Of a stretch of 64,000 bases of DNA, positions 30,845 through 40,946 are shown one piece after another. The stretch comes from Melitaea cinxia (taxonomy: Eukaryota > Arthropoda > Insecta > Lepidoptera > Nymphalidae). The position numbers were made by a program, and so were the translations under genes. Below the pieces are notes generated by a model. The model was not told the DNA's origin. It ran no database searches and was given only the letters and a program-made list of their open reading frames with translations. The stretch lies in the NCBI RefSeq assembly GCF_905220565.1, contig NC_059421.1:9631501-9695500 (forward strand). Direction: 5' to 3'. How positions within the stretch are numbered: the first letter of the stretch is position 1; the number at the start of each line of letters is the position of its first letter.

Positions 30845-31139
30845 GTGGAGCAAGGTTTCTTGCCGCTAAACGCTATTTAAAAAAAAGGGTTGGTGGTAGA
30901 AGGGTGAAAATTTAGGGTTGTATGTATTTTTCAATGTCAAATCATAATAAAATAAAGAATAATTCATCTAAATATTAAAAAAAATTAGGGGTACCCTTAA
31001 CATTTAGGGGGATGAAAAAAAGATGTTGTTTGATTCTCAGACCTACCCGATATGCACACAAAATTTGATGAGAATCGGTCAAGCCTTTTGGGAGGTGTTT
31101 AACTACAAACAGCGCGACACGAGAATTTTATATATTAGA
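30845..31139 (-). mobile_element. Family F Helitron-like element, inverted
   Basis: The 5' end at 31139 (minus: A|TCTAATATATAAAATTCTCG) and interior (ACCTACCCGATATGCACACA, GGGGTACCCTTAACATTTAG) match 15430-15742. The CTAG end is not preserved; similarity fades near 30845 (TTGCCGCTAAACGCTATTTA). Confidence 0.75.
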
Positions 31140-31808
31140 TTACAAATCTGAAAGTCTGTTAGTCTTTTGTCGTTAATTACTGACTCTTATTATTCGAATC
31201 TGAACCCATCATATTTCATGTTCATTAAAAAGCCTATTTATTACAGAAGGCTATATGCTATAATATGTCACTCATAACTCATAGAATATGAGCGGGAGTC
31301 ATAAATAGCGCTAGTGAAACCGCGTATTATTGAGTTGTGTTATAATATTTTGATTTGAAAACTTTTGCAATGGACAAAATATCATCGGTCTAGACAAGCA
31401 TTGAACTTCGATGAATGATATTAATTTAATTTAAGTAATACGAAAGGATTTCTCATAAATATAACAAATAGGCGCTGTGACAGATTTTATCAATTCGAAT
31501 GTTATAAGTACTTATGATTCATCATATTTTGTAATAATTTTAGTAATAATAGGAGAAATTAAAAAACACCAGTAAAATAAAGTTAGAAACAAATCCGATG
31601 TAATTATTTATTCATTCTTTTTACTTATAGCTTTTTGAAAATAAAAAAAAAAGATTATAAAAATATCTTCAGGATACTATTATACTCTATACTTATTAAT
31701 TTTATATATTTGTTTATCGTTATCGATTGGTTTGTCCATATTTGTTTGTGTAGTGTAACTCCTGGGCATGAGGGGTAAAATTTTTACAGATCAAAGGCGT
31801 CACGATTT
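31140..31808. other. No gene seen
   Basis: AT-rich spacer up to the 5S-like sequence; no recognised repeat or frame. Confidence 0.5.
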
Positions 31809-31926
31809 TTAAGCGTCCATACCACGTTGAATACACCGGTTCTCGTCCGATCACCAAAGTTAAGCAACGTCGGGCGCGGTCAGTACTTAGATGGGTGACC
31901 GCCTGGGAGGACCGCATGACGTTGGA
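31809..31926 (+). rRNA. 5S ribosomal RNA-like sequence (probable pseudogene)
   Basis: About 118 bases match the animal 5S rRNA along their whole length: CCATACCACGTTGAATACAC, CGGTTCTCGTCCGATCACC, AGTTAAGCAACGTCGGGCGC, TCAGTACTTAGATGGGTGAC, CGCCTGGGAGGACCG. The internal promoter (box A about AGTTAAGCAACG, box C about GGTGACCGCCTGGG) is intact and a T-rich run follows, as for a Pol III terminator. The first ~7 bases (TTAAGCG) do not match the usual GCCAACG and cannot pair with the 3' GTTGGA, so helix I is broken. Several substitutions lie in the 3' third. Single copy here, no tandem array. Best read as a dispersed 5S pseudogene or the head of a 5S-derived retroposon. Confidence 0.88.
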
Positions 31927-32486
31927 TTTTTGTTTTGTTTTTCAATTTTTTTTTTAATTAGTTTGTCAAAGAAGTTTCACTTGTGACATGTGTACTTTGT
32001 GCGCACGTATTTTTTTTTAATAATCATTAAACGCCTCAATCTCAGCGGTCCCGGTAGGATTTTATTATTTCAAAAAATATATAATAAGGTCACTCTTATA
32101 CAAGAAATATAAAATTATGTAAAACTGAAACTAATTAAAATCTGAATGATTGTAATTTTGTGATAAAAAGTTCTTGTGAAAGAACGACTACATCACCATC
32201 CATCTATATGCTAATTACAAGCGTTTATCTGACCTTTTTTATTCAAATGGGCCAGCAAACAAGCGTAAAGCCCACCTACCTGACAGTGAGTGGTTCCCGT
32301 AGCCTGGCGCTTGCAACACCACACCTGTAACCCTATCCCCTATCCCTTACCCTCGCAAGGAGACCTACGAGAGTAGATAGTATAGAGATAGTAGAGAGAT
32401 ACGAGAGTAGTAAGTATTATTTGAATGTGATCTTCTGATAATTCATTCTATATAGGTTAATGACTGAATCAATATCAATATCTACA
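31927..32486. other. Spacer with decayed family C piece
   Basis: 32235-32350 has GCCAGCAAACAAGCGTAAAG, CTGACAGTGAG, TTGCAACACCACACCTGTAA in inverted family C order. 32363-32410 holds short GAGAGTAG/TAGAGATA tandem words. Confidence 0.5.
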
Positions 32487-32981
32487 ACACACGCGGTCGT
32501 ATGTTCCTAAAGTAAGCAACTTGATGCTTGTGTTATAGGTAACAGCCGACTGGTATAGCTACATAAATTCTTTTTTTTCGATAAACATACGCTTACGCTT
32601 CACGCTTCAGCCTGTAATATCCCACTACTGGGCATAGGCCTCATTCTCCATATAGGATAAGGATCAGAGCTTAATCCACCACGCTGCTGCAATGCGGGTT
32701 GGCGGATATAATCCCTACTATGAGTAACGATCAGGTGTACATGATAATAACCAGGACCAACGGCTAAACGTGCTCTCCGAGGCACGGTGGGGAGACCAAC
32801 AAGGATTGCACAAACACCCATACCACGGCAAACACCTGATATCGATGATGATACTTATAAAAAATACATATATAAATAAATATTTATATTACACCCAGAC
32901 TCGGGGTGGGAATCGAACCCATAACCCGCTGAGCAGAAAGCAGGGTCACTACAAACTGCGCCAACGGGCTAGTCAATAACG
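32487..32981 (-). mobile_element. SINE-B, inverted, split by a SINE-A
   Basis: 32487-32590 (ACGCGGTCGTATGTTCCTAA, GTAACAGCCGACTGGTATAG) and 32846-32981 (CTTATAAAAAATACATATAT, GGGTGGGAATCGAACCCATA, CTGCGCCAACGGGCTAGTC) form one SINE-B when the middle is removed. Confidence 0.85.
32595..32845 (-). mobile_element. SINE-A, 5'-truncated, inside a SINE-B
   Basis: Complete tail (CGCTTCAGCCTGTAATATCC) but the sequence stops at CACGGCAAACACCTG, before the tRNA-like head: a 5' truncation typical of target-primed reverse transcription. Confidence 0.88.
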
Positions 32982-33147
32982 TTAACAAAGTTTAGATGTA
33001 ACCGTATCTATTATTTGAAACGTTTTATATTTTCATATTTCAGTTTCATAATAAGCAAAGACTCCTTTATATACATAAATTAATTAGTTGTATTTACTTA
33101 CTTACTTAATTTTAATCTATACATTTATGAAGTAAGCAACATGTATT

Positions 33148-33460
33148 GACGGCTTGTTGGCGCAACATTCACAGCACTGGTTTGTGGCTGTTGCGCTGGC
33201 GGTTGATGGTTCGATCCCCGCACATGACAAATATTTGTATTGGCCATACAGACGTTTTCTGTGGTTTGGGTATTTGTGCAGTCCCTGTGAATCCCCCCAC
33301 CGTGCCTCAGAGAGTACGTTAAGCCGTCGTTACCAGTCATGTATGACATATAGTACACCTGATAGCGATCGTTACTCATAGCAGGTAATATATCCGCTAA
33401 CCCGCATTAGAGCAGCATGGGGAAAGATGCCTATACCCAGCAATGGGATATTACAGAATA
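33148..33460 (+). mobile_element. SINE-A copy
   Basis: GTTGGCGCAACATTCACAG head, GGTTCGATCCCCGCACATGA box B, body with an insertion-like TCATGTATGACATATAG, tail shortened (CCCAGCAATGGGATATTACA). Confidence 0.88.
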
Positions 33461-33500
33461 AATCGACAATAATCGTATTTAAATAAAATAAAAACTTCTC

Positions 33501-33714
33501 ATATCTACGATTTTTTATTTTTGTGTTACCCCCCCACATTAGAAATTCTAAACATTTTTGAATATCATATCAAAAATTGACCGCTCCAGCGGGGTTCGAA
33601 CCCGCGTCTCCGACTGACCGTGCCGCTGGAGCGGTCAATTTTTGATATGATATTCAAAAATGTTTAGAATTCCTATGTGGGGGGGTAACACAAAAACAAA
33701 AAATCGTAGATATT
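33501..33714. repeat. Foldback made of two head-to-head tRNA-like element halves
   Basis: 33501-33592 is repeated in reverse complement at 33623-33714 around a 30-base loop. Each arm holds the element's outer flank (TTTGTGTTACCCCCCCACAT), ATCATATCAAAAATT and the acceptor/T-arm half of the tRNA-like core; the loop is T-arm/variable sequence. It breaks at the anticodon arm (GACCGTG). Confidence 0.9.
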
Positions 33715-33876
33715 AAAAATAGCATGGTGTCGTCTCGTGTCAAAGATTTTCATTGTAATATGAAACTTTGAATAGTTAGGGGTATCTGTAAAGAACTCAC
33801 TATGGACGGCGCCACGGTTCGCTTAAACCGAATATAAAAATCATCATATCAAAAAATTTCGATCCAACTGGTATAT

Positions 33877-33948
33877 CGTTCCATAGCTCAATTGGCTAGA
33901 GCGCCGACACGGTCAGTCGGAGACGCGGGTTCGAACCCCGCTGGAGTG
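33877..33948 (+). tRNA. tRNA-like sequence, best preserved copy
   Basis: Complete cloverleaf by eye: acceptor CGTTCCA with TGGAGTG (G-T pairs allowed), D-arm TAGCTCAATTGGCTAGAGC, anticodon stem CCGAC/GTCGG with loop ACGGTCA, T-arm GCGGG TTCGAAC CCCGC. Boxes A and B are good. The loop has C at position 33 instead of U, and the anticodon would read GGT. Flanks repeat those of 13303 and 18991 (AAAAATCATCATATCAAAAA before, TCAATTTTTGATATGACATT after). Repeat-borne tRNA-like unit, perhaps Pol III transcribed. Confidence 0.72.
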
Positions 33949-33999
33949 GTCAATTTTTGATATGACATTCAAAAATGTTCAAAACTTCTCATCTCAAGA

Positions 34000-34384
34000 C
34001 ACAAAAAATTTCTCAGTTTAACAGACACGATCTAAGTATATAACTGAAAAATAACCAATTAACATGCAGCTTAATTAGAGTGAACAATAACAGGCCAAGT
34101 TGTCCAATAAAGGTAGGGCCAGCCGACGACCGTGAATAAAACGACGGTATAAAATTAAAAACTGCGATGTCATTGTCTCATTAACTTCTCCGGACTAGAA
34201 TTAAAACTGTTGCAGACTTAATGAATGGTTTTTAACTTAACGTGCTAATAAATGGATACGGCGTCATATTTTTGGGGATATTTTATTGGGCTATGGTCCT
34301 ATAGGAAATGAATTCGAAGATTTTAGATTAATATGGTTACTTATATTACAAAACTATTCATAAACGGGATATTTATCATTTTTT
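34000..34384. other. No gene seen
   Basis: Unassigned spacer between the tRNA-like unit and family E. Confidence 0.5.
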
Positions 34385-34680
34385 AACCGACTCCCAAAAA
34401 AGGAGGAGGTTCTCAATTCGACTGTATTTTTTTTATGTATGTGACATCAGAACTTTTGGCTGGGTGGACCGATTTTGACAAAAAAAACTTTTATCGAACA
34501 CATAACTTTTTACTGGGTCTACCGATTTTGATAATTTTTAATTTAATCGAGATCTAATTACAACTTTTGGAGTAATCTTTGATAATGCGTATTTACTTGA
34601 CTATTTTTTCGTCTACCTACATTGTATTACTTGTCGATGTAATTGAAGTCGGTTTTTGTTTTCGTTTGCCAGCTAACACA
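34385..34680 (+). mobile_element. Family E, internally deleted
   Basis: AACCGACTCCCAAAAAAGG start and GAAGTCGGTTTTTGTTTTCG end, lacking the GGATCTGATGATGGGATC module present in longer copies. Confidence 0.85.
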
Positions 34681-34914
34681 ATTATTTTTTATTTTCATTT
34701 TGCTGAGCTCGATATTTCGACATTAACTACGAATGTCTTGTTCACGAGACTGAAATTTGCGGGTGGTTTTGACGGCTTTAGCAATGTCCATACCGGATTA
34801 CCTCCTTTCTCACACGTTTGCTGCGTTAACACTGGTCCCCACTACCATTGTTACTTTCACCCCTACTATTGAAAATATCGAGCTCAGCAAAATGAAAATA
34901 AAAAAAAAAATAAT
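34681..34914. mobile_element. 234-bp element with ~38-bp terminal inverted repeats
   Basis: 34681-34718 (TTTTCATTTTGCTGAGCTCG, ATATTTC) is the reverse complement of 34871-34914 (GAAAATATCGAGCTCAGCAA). Interior GC-balanced, with CTTGTTCACGAGACTGAAAT. Non-coding, MITE-like. Confidence 0.8.
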
Positions 34915-35600
34915 AAAAAAATATCTCATTTTTGAATAGTTTTAGTAACTTTCTCGAAATTTGAAGCTGTTCCATTACAAAAAAAAACTGTTCTTAAATA
35001 GTATTGTAATCCTGTAGTCAAGAAGTGAGTTTGCTGGATCTCCATGGAATGTAATGCATTGACAGCGAAGTTGAGAGAGCAACGCGCTTTGTGCACTTGT
35101 TTATACATGCATCCATAGATAACCGTGCTAATAATCAGGCAGGTCGCTTCATTCTTTGACACCATAAAATGATAAAGATATCGACTATTTTCAAGAAAAA
35201 TAACTATTGAGTTCCTTGTCAGTTCGTTTCGGAAGAATCTTCTACGAATAACTTTGTAACTAACATCTCCGACTTCTTAAGCAAATAGAAATCTATGCAA
35301 CTCGTTGCAATGCGGGTATTAAGACATTTTGTCATTACACTTAAAATTAGAACCTCTAATATAACAGCTGTCCTATCTGAAGTGAAAATCTTTACTGTAG
35401 CATAGCGATATACATATCTGAAATATACGAAGCACAACGTGTTCCCTACTATGGCGATCTTAAAAAAATAACATGGCGACTACGAATTAAGTTTTTGTGT
35501 ACCTATAACAATTTTTTACTGTTTAGGAGACAAATTAACTTTACCTAGGCATAAATGGAGGAGACGCGTCCTGGAGTAGTGACTGCGTGCTTGCAAACGC
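34915..35600 (-). other. Unrecognised minus-strand frames
   Basis: Two minus-strand frames, 35219-35437 (72 codons) and 34926-35165 (79 codons), lie in tandem 54 bases apart, with mixed composition (LILSVMTKCLNTRIATSC; SLNFAVNALHSMEIQQTHFL). No family recognised and no splice pattern proven. They could be a decayed gene fragment or chance. Confidence 0.25.
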
Positions 35601-35741
35601 AGTGTGGGACGTCCTTCGTCCCGCTGGACTGGCGACCTACGTAAGATTGCCGGTGTAGGCTGGATGAGGATCGCGATAAACCGGGATGTCTGGCGCAAAC
35701 TTGGGAAGGCCCATGTCCAGCTGCGGATTGTAATAGGCTGA
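35601..35741 (+). pseudogene. RTE-like LINE reverse transcriptase C-terminus and 3' end
   Basis: The plus frame ends in GRPSSRWTGDLRKIAGVGWM, then IAINRDVWRKLGKAHVQ and a stop at 35739. This is the C-terminal signature of RTE-type (endonuclease-RT) elements (GRP..RW.DD.....G..W...A..R..W..L.EAY). A TGAACTGATTGATTGACTGA simple tail follows. The frame upstream of 35601 is broken (TAG TGA near 35577). Confidence 0.85.
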
Positions 35742-35764
35742 ACTGATTGATTGACTGACTGATA

Positions 35765-36415
35765 AATTACGTACTATTCCAAAATTACAAAATGCCATAT
35801 CCAGTATTCAAAGTTGAATGTACCCTCATCAAGGGAATTCGTATTGTGTCGGCCGTAATAGTCGCCGCGGAGGAAAAAAAACCGTCTCAAGCCGAAATAT
35901 AAAACTAGTATCGGTGCTTTGTTTGAGTAATTTACTCGAATTTGAATATTTCCTTTGAATGAATAAAATATGCAAAAATAGTTCCTTGGTATCAGGTTTT
36001 TTGCTTGGTTTGAAGGTTTATTAGCATTGATTTGTTTTTGGCCACGATTTTCTTTTATTTCGTACAAATATAATTTCAACTTCGAACCGACATATTTTTT
36101 TGGGAATGTATGGATTTTGTTTTGCTGGTTACTAAAACCTTGTTCATATACTAACAAACAAAAAAGAATTATTCACTTCAGTGACTTCAATTGAAAGTTT
36201 TCTCATCACTTTAAAAAAAATGTACCTATAGTAGTCAAACAACGTAGGTCGACGAAAAATTAGTCAAGTATGTTGTATGTGATCTTGTGATGATGGTATG
36301 AATAAATTTAAGCAAGATGTCTCCTGCTGGACCCTACCTCACCTTAAGGTCATTAATTAAATATTTAATAAATATCTCTTCTAGCTTAATTTCATTTGTG
36401 CCACGGTGTACTCAA
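35765..36415. other. No gene supported
   Basis: A 127-codon minus-strand frame (35774-36157) is the longest unassigned frame nearby but is Lys/Asn/Phe-rich as expected for AT-rich chance frames, and no motif is recognised. 36228-36270 is a family E scrap (CAACGTAGGTCGACGAAAAA). Confidence 0.4.
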
Positions 36416-36620
36416 TCTAATATATGAAATTCTCGTGTCGCGGTGTTTGTAGTTAAACTCCTCCGAAACGGCTTGACCGATTCTCATAAAATTTTGTGTG
36501 CATATCGGGTAGGTCTGAGAATCCAACAACATCTATTTTTCATACCTATAAGTTATAAGAGGGGGGGGATAAAAGGGTTAATAACATATATGGCAAAACA
36601 ACGTTTGCGAGGTCAGCTAG
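36416..36620 (+). mobile_element. Family F Helitron-like element, intact ends
   Basis: Lies between A (36415) and T (36621), starts TCTAATATATGAAATTCTCG and ends GTCAGCTAG. 205 bp, non-coding. Confidence 0.85.
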
Positions 36621-37108
36621 TATTCATATAAGTTCAATTCGATTCATTTTTAATGCATAGCTCATTAGTTCATCATTGGTAGGTACGACCGATTTTGCCC
36701 TTATCACCTCATCAATAACACATCTGGGTATAATAACAATCAATTCACAAAATATAAATTATTCATTCTCTATTAAAACACTTGTCAAAATGATTTCAAA
36801 TCATATATCTTTATATAAATATTGACTTACATTAAATTAAATAATAATTATTTCAATGTAAATCCGAACTTTGTCTAACTGTTTTACTATTTCGCGCTCA
36901 ATTAACATACAGACAGACTGATTAACATAACACGACACACTCAGTCACTGAAATTGTTTGACATTTATGTTGTTAGATTTGTGCCGTGACTTTGGTTGTG
37001 TGCTAGCTGTTCCGTTTAACTTATAACTAAGTTGGTTTGAAGATTTGACCTAAATTAAGTTAATAACTTGGTATTGATAGTTTTCCTATAATGAGTAAGT
37101 AATCCAGA
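36621..37108. other. No gene seen
   Basis: AT-rich spacer. Confidence 0.5.
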
Positions 37109-37425
37109 GGCCTATGTCATCGCTATCGCTGGGCATAGGCCTCTTTCCCCGTGTAGGAGAAGGAACGGAGCTTAATCCACCTCGCTGCTCTAATGTGGGC
37201 TTGCGGATACATTCCCTATTATGAGTAACGAGTACTCTGTACATGCAACAACCGGGACTGATGGCTTAACGTGCTCTCCGAGGCACTGTGGGGAAACCCA
37301 CAAGCTCTGCACAAGTAACCAGACCACGGCAAACATATGTATGGCCAATGCAAATGTTTTTCATATGCGTGGATCGAACCCGCAACCGCCAACGTTGCGT
37401 TACGTGCGCCAAGCCAAGCCACATA
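37109..37425 (-). mobile_element. SINE-A, inverted, diverged
   Basis: GCTGGGCATAGGCCTCTTTC, TGCTCTCCGAGGCACTGTGG, GGATCGAACCCGCAACCGCC. Head partly deleted around box A. Confidence 0.88.
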
Positions 37426-37442
37426 TTTTGACTAAGGTGTAG

Positions 37443-37498
37443 AGTTTGTGAAGTTAGGGCTTGTAGAGTTAGGGCGTGTAGAGTTAGAAGCTTGACTC
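37443..37498 (+). repeat. 17-bp tandem repeat, about three copies
   Basis: (G)TAGAGTTAGGGC(T/G)TGTAGAGTTAG repeats with a 17-base step, directly after the SINE. Not the TTAGG telomere repeat. Confidence 0.75.
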
Positions 37499-37499
37499 T

Positions 37500-38340
37500 A
37501 CATGAGATCTGATAACTTTTTGACAGTGCGAGCCATATGATCTCGTCTTGGCAACATTTTACATTTGGTGGGATTTCACTTCTTTTTGTAAGTTGCTTAT
37601 GACAATATTATAGCTGCATTTTACCTCCGACACATTTTATACCATAAATATCATCCAATCTTCACCATATTCGGTTTAAGCACGCTGTTTTTGATTTTAT
37701 GTTGAACTGATATGCAAACGGACCTCCCCCAAAACTTAAATACCAAAATTACACAATGTAAATTTTCGACCTAAACTAATAACCGATTTTTATTTTTTAT
37801 GTATTTTATTATTATTATTTATAACAAGGAGTAACTAGGAGTCCCTATATCAATTTTCAGACCTCTAACATCAAAATTTGCGGAAGTCTCATACAAACTT
37901 CCATCCATTAGTTTAGGGGGTTGGGGGGTAAAAGTTCCAAGTTTTAGAATTTTTTTCTTGTTTGTGTACTAATACTAGCTTACATACCAAATTTCAGCTT
38001 TCTGGGACTTCAGGAAGTACTCTAAGAATTTTGATGATCATCAGTGAGTGACGAAATCGGGGTTTTTTAGATATCAATAAAATCTAAAGTATAAGAGCTA
38101 TGTAATTGAAACTTTATATGTTTAATAAGTTCACTATTGATATTATATTCCGAGAATTTTGTTTATCTAGTATAATCCAAACCCAAGTTATGAGGGTTCA
38201 AAAAAACGACGAAGCACTTCGAGAAAAGATAGGTAGTGCTTTTCGTTTTTTTTTTTTGGCTCGTCTTGGCGGGGGCACTACCGTGCCCCCAGATAATGTG
38301 TATTTATTAAGTAATCTGGAGATGTCATTCAAATATGTGA
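37500..38340. other. Long non-coding repeat-like block ending in a GC hairpin
   Basis: Distinct wording (AAACTTCCATCCATTAGTTT, AGGGGGTTGGGGGGTAAAAG, AGCTTTCTGGGACTTCAGGA) with no frame beyond 91 codons. It ends in a T12 run and the perfect hairpin at 38271-38290. No second copy in this window. Looks like a transposable element, class unknown. Confidence 0.5.
38271..38290. other. Perfect GC stem-loop
   Basis: GGGGGCACTACCGTGCCCCC: 8-bp stem, TACC loop, in otherwise AT-rich DNA, just after a poly(T) run. Confidence 0.85.
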
Positions 38341-38342
38341 TC

Positions 38343-38612
38343 GTAATGACGATTCCCGCCTCGAGTCTGGGTGTGACATGAATACTTATTTTATAGATAA
38401 ATAATAAATATCTTATAACATACACACGGTCGTCTGTTCCTAAGTTAAGCAACTTAATGCTTGTATAGGTTGTTACCTCTGCCGATATTTCTACTTTTTT
38501 TAATAAATATACATGAAAATAATACATATATAGGTAAATACAAATATTACACCCACAACCCGTGGAGCAGAAAGCAGGGCCACTCCAAACTGCGTTCGGT
38601 CTAGTCGAGATA
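38343..38612 (-). mobile_element. SINE-B, inverted, with a short plus-strand scrap
   Basis: 38400-38612 is inverted SINE-B (CACACGGTCGTCTGTTCCTA, CAGAAAGCAGGGCCACTCCA). 38343-38380 (ACGATTCCCGCCTCGAGTCT) is a plus-strand piece of the same family's box B region, so two copies meet head to head. Confidence 0.75.
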
Positions 38613-38984
38613 ATAGGTCAACAATTCATTATAAAAAAAATTAACACCGCATACGAATACTCAATCTCAAAAGAAAAATAAAAATACACAAAAGTCTTGA
38701 AGAAAACTATTTCAGTTAAAACAGGAGCAATAATTCCTGAATTTAACTTTCAAGAAGACAAAACGCTTCGTTAAAGCAGTTAAGCTCGATCGCACATTGT
38801 AGGAACTTTTTCATTTGTCAAGATGATTTTGTTATGAAGGCAAGACAAGTGTATATATTGTGAATACATTGGGATAAAAATAGGTTAACAGCCTCATATA
38901 TGATTTTTTTACTGAAAACGCTGGAAAGTAGTAGTCTGATAGCTAGTTCAACGCGATTATCTTAGTGCCACCTAAACTACCTTC
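38613..38984. other. No gene seen
   Basis: AT-rich spacer. Confidence 0.5.
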
Positions 38985-39203
38985 GCTGTGTGGCTACGGC
39001 ATTAAAGAATATAGCCACCCCTCTCTTTCCGTGGGTGTCGTAAGAGATGACTAAGGAATAACACAGTTCCACTACCACCTTGGAACTTATAAAGCCGACC
39101 GATGGCGGGATAACCATCCAGCTGCTGGCTTTGAAATATACAGGCCGAAGACGGGCAGCAGTGTCTTCGGTGCGACAAAACCAGCCTTACAGTCACCAAT
39201 CCG
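38985..39203 (-). mobile_element. Family D, inverted, truncated
   Basis: GCTGTGTGGCTACGGCATTA to CAGCCTTACAGTCACCAATC; lacks the LINE-like tail. Confidence 0.88.
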
Positions 39204-40150
39204 ACGAAATGAGCTGTTTTTTATTATGTCAGGAAACGATTAACTAAAGAACCTATTGAATATGAAGGTTGAAGAATTCTTCAATTTTTTATAATAAATA
39301 TTTTTACGTTTCTATCATAATAGTATCAGAGCCATCTGTGATTATCTGCAAGAACCACTCGAACTGTCAACTAATCGAACTTATTATCGTTGTATGGTCG
39401 ATCATTAGTACCTACACAAGCTACTAGAAGGCACTGCTAGGTATATGCTGCAAACATTAGTTTTAAAGATGTACATATTTGAATTTTCCAAATATATTTG
39501 AATTGTCTCTAATAATAATATGGAATAGACATCCTTATAATATGCGTTTGAGCTAAACAAAAGGTCGGAATTTATAAAGAGCCGTCAAGTAATGGTTTAA
39601 AAATGGTGTTTATCTGGAAACGGCTATGTTTAGTAGATTACATTTTTATCTTGATAAAATAAAAAATGAAAGCCTAAGATTGCCTGGTTAGAGATTTATA
39701 AAGGACCATTTTATAAGTCCCTTGGAATAAGCCTAAGAAGGAGAATTTGCTGTTTACAATTTTCAAAGGGTTGGAAAATTGTTTGATGTTGTATATTTTA
39801 AAAATAACAATGTATTTTTGTTACACAATGCTTGGTTAGAGGCTTTGTATACATGTTTACAGCTTGTCAAAGAAAAGTGTTAAGAATAGTGCAAACTGTT
39901 TTCTAGAACATGTATTTTTCTCAAAAATTTTAAATATGCCTACCAGACAATGACGATGACATTATGGTGAAATCTTATGTCGTGGATTTTGAAAACCAAC
40001 AATAACAATCACTACCTAGTATAACACAAAGTCGCTTCCCGCTGTCTGTGTGCTTAGATCTTTAAAACTACGCAACGGATTTTGATGCAGTTTTCTTTAG
40101 TAAATAGTAACTGCTGAGGAAGGTTTATGTGTATAATACATGCATAATAT
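39204..40150. other. No gene seen
   Basis: Unassigned sequence. 40015-40100 (ACAAAGTCGCTTCCCGCTGT, AACTACGCAACGGATTTTGA) has transposon-like wording but no second copy here. Confidence 0.5.
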
Positions 40151-40154
40151 AGTA

Positions 40155-40330
40155 GAGTATCTATGTTTGGGGATAACTTCGTCGTTTATGAAACGACAAC
40201 GACGTTTCCTTACCACATGATAAGGAAACTAGGATCTGATTATGGAATTCCAGAGGAAATTCTCGAAAATCGTAGTAGTATCGTTTTTTTGAAAGTCGCG
40301 AAGTCGGTTTTTTCTTTTGCGAGCAATTAT
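40155..40330 (+). mobile_element. Family E, short decayed copy
   Basis: ATAACTTCGTCGTTTATGAA, AACTAGGATCTGATTATGGA and GAAGTCGGTTTTTTCTTTTG with a truncated hairpin. Confidence 0.7.
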
Positions 40331-40946
40331 GTGTAAATAAATATGTATGTAAGTAGTATAAAGTGCGATAGAATTGCCTTATTTAACGAAAATAATGGTA
40401 ACGTAAGGCTTAATCCGCCACACTCCTCTATTGCAGATAGGCGGATTCTTAAACCTTTTCAAATAATTCCGACATTAGTTCACCGAAAACTTTTCAAGTG
40501 CCTAATTCCGCTAAACTTGATCAAAACGCATACGTGTGAAAGAATTAAGCCGGTTTTATCTGGTTTTATCCGGTTTTATTCGGTTCTATCTAGTTCTGGT
40601 TCTTGTAATCGTCACTGTTTTACGGAGTTGAAAGTAATTGTTTGGAAGCCATTAAGGGGATTACATGCTTTGAATAATATAATTAAAATATTTGTTTATG
40701 TTCTGAATATATATTACATAATTACATCGAAACAAAGAGGGTTGTGATTTTATCAGTGCATGAAATTATTTTTTGAAGCCCGCAAAAAAAGGTTAATTTG
40801 CAATAAAGTATTGAAGGTTATTTAGAAAATTAAATTTTGTGTCGCGTTTTGCACCGAATTCTAATTAATTTTATTTTTTGCAGAAACCGGAAATAACCAG
40901 CTTTATTTGGAATTATACAATATAACATTACTAACTTTAGTAGAGA
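40331..40946. other. No gene supported; one 134-codon frame
   Basis: The plus frame 40343-40747 has no recognised motif and crosses a tandem run of GGTTTTATC(T/C)-type 11-12-mers (40552-40600), so it is probably not a gene. Confidence 0.35.

Noticed and set aside
34926..35437. Chemosensory receptor gene fragment
   Set aside because: Hydrophobic residues prompted the idea, but no receptor signature or transmembrane pattern could be confirmed by eye.
35774..36157. 127-codon minus-strand frame as a possible gene
   Set aside because: Composition is that of AT-rich chance frames and no domain is visible.
37443..37498. Possible telomere-type TTAGG repeat
   Set aside because: The repeating unit is 17 bases (TAGAGTTAGGGC..TG), not five; only about three copies.
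40343..40747. 134-codon plus-strand frame as a possible gene
   Set aside because: No recognised motif, crosses a tandem run of GGTTTTATC-like units, and lies among repeats.
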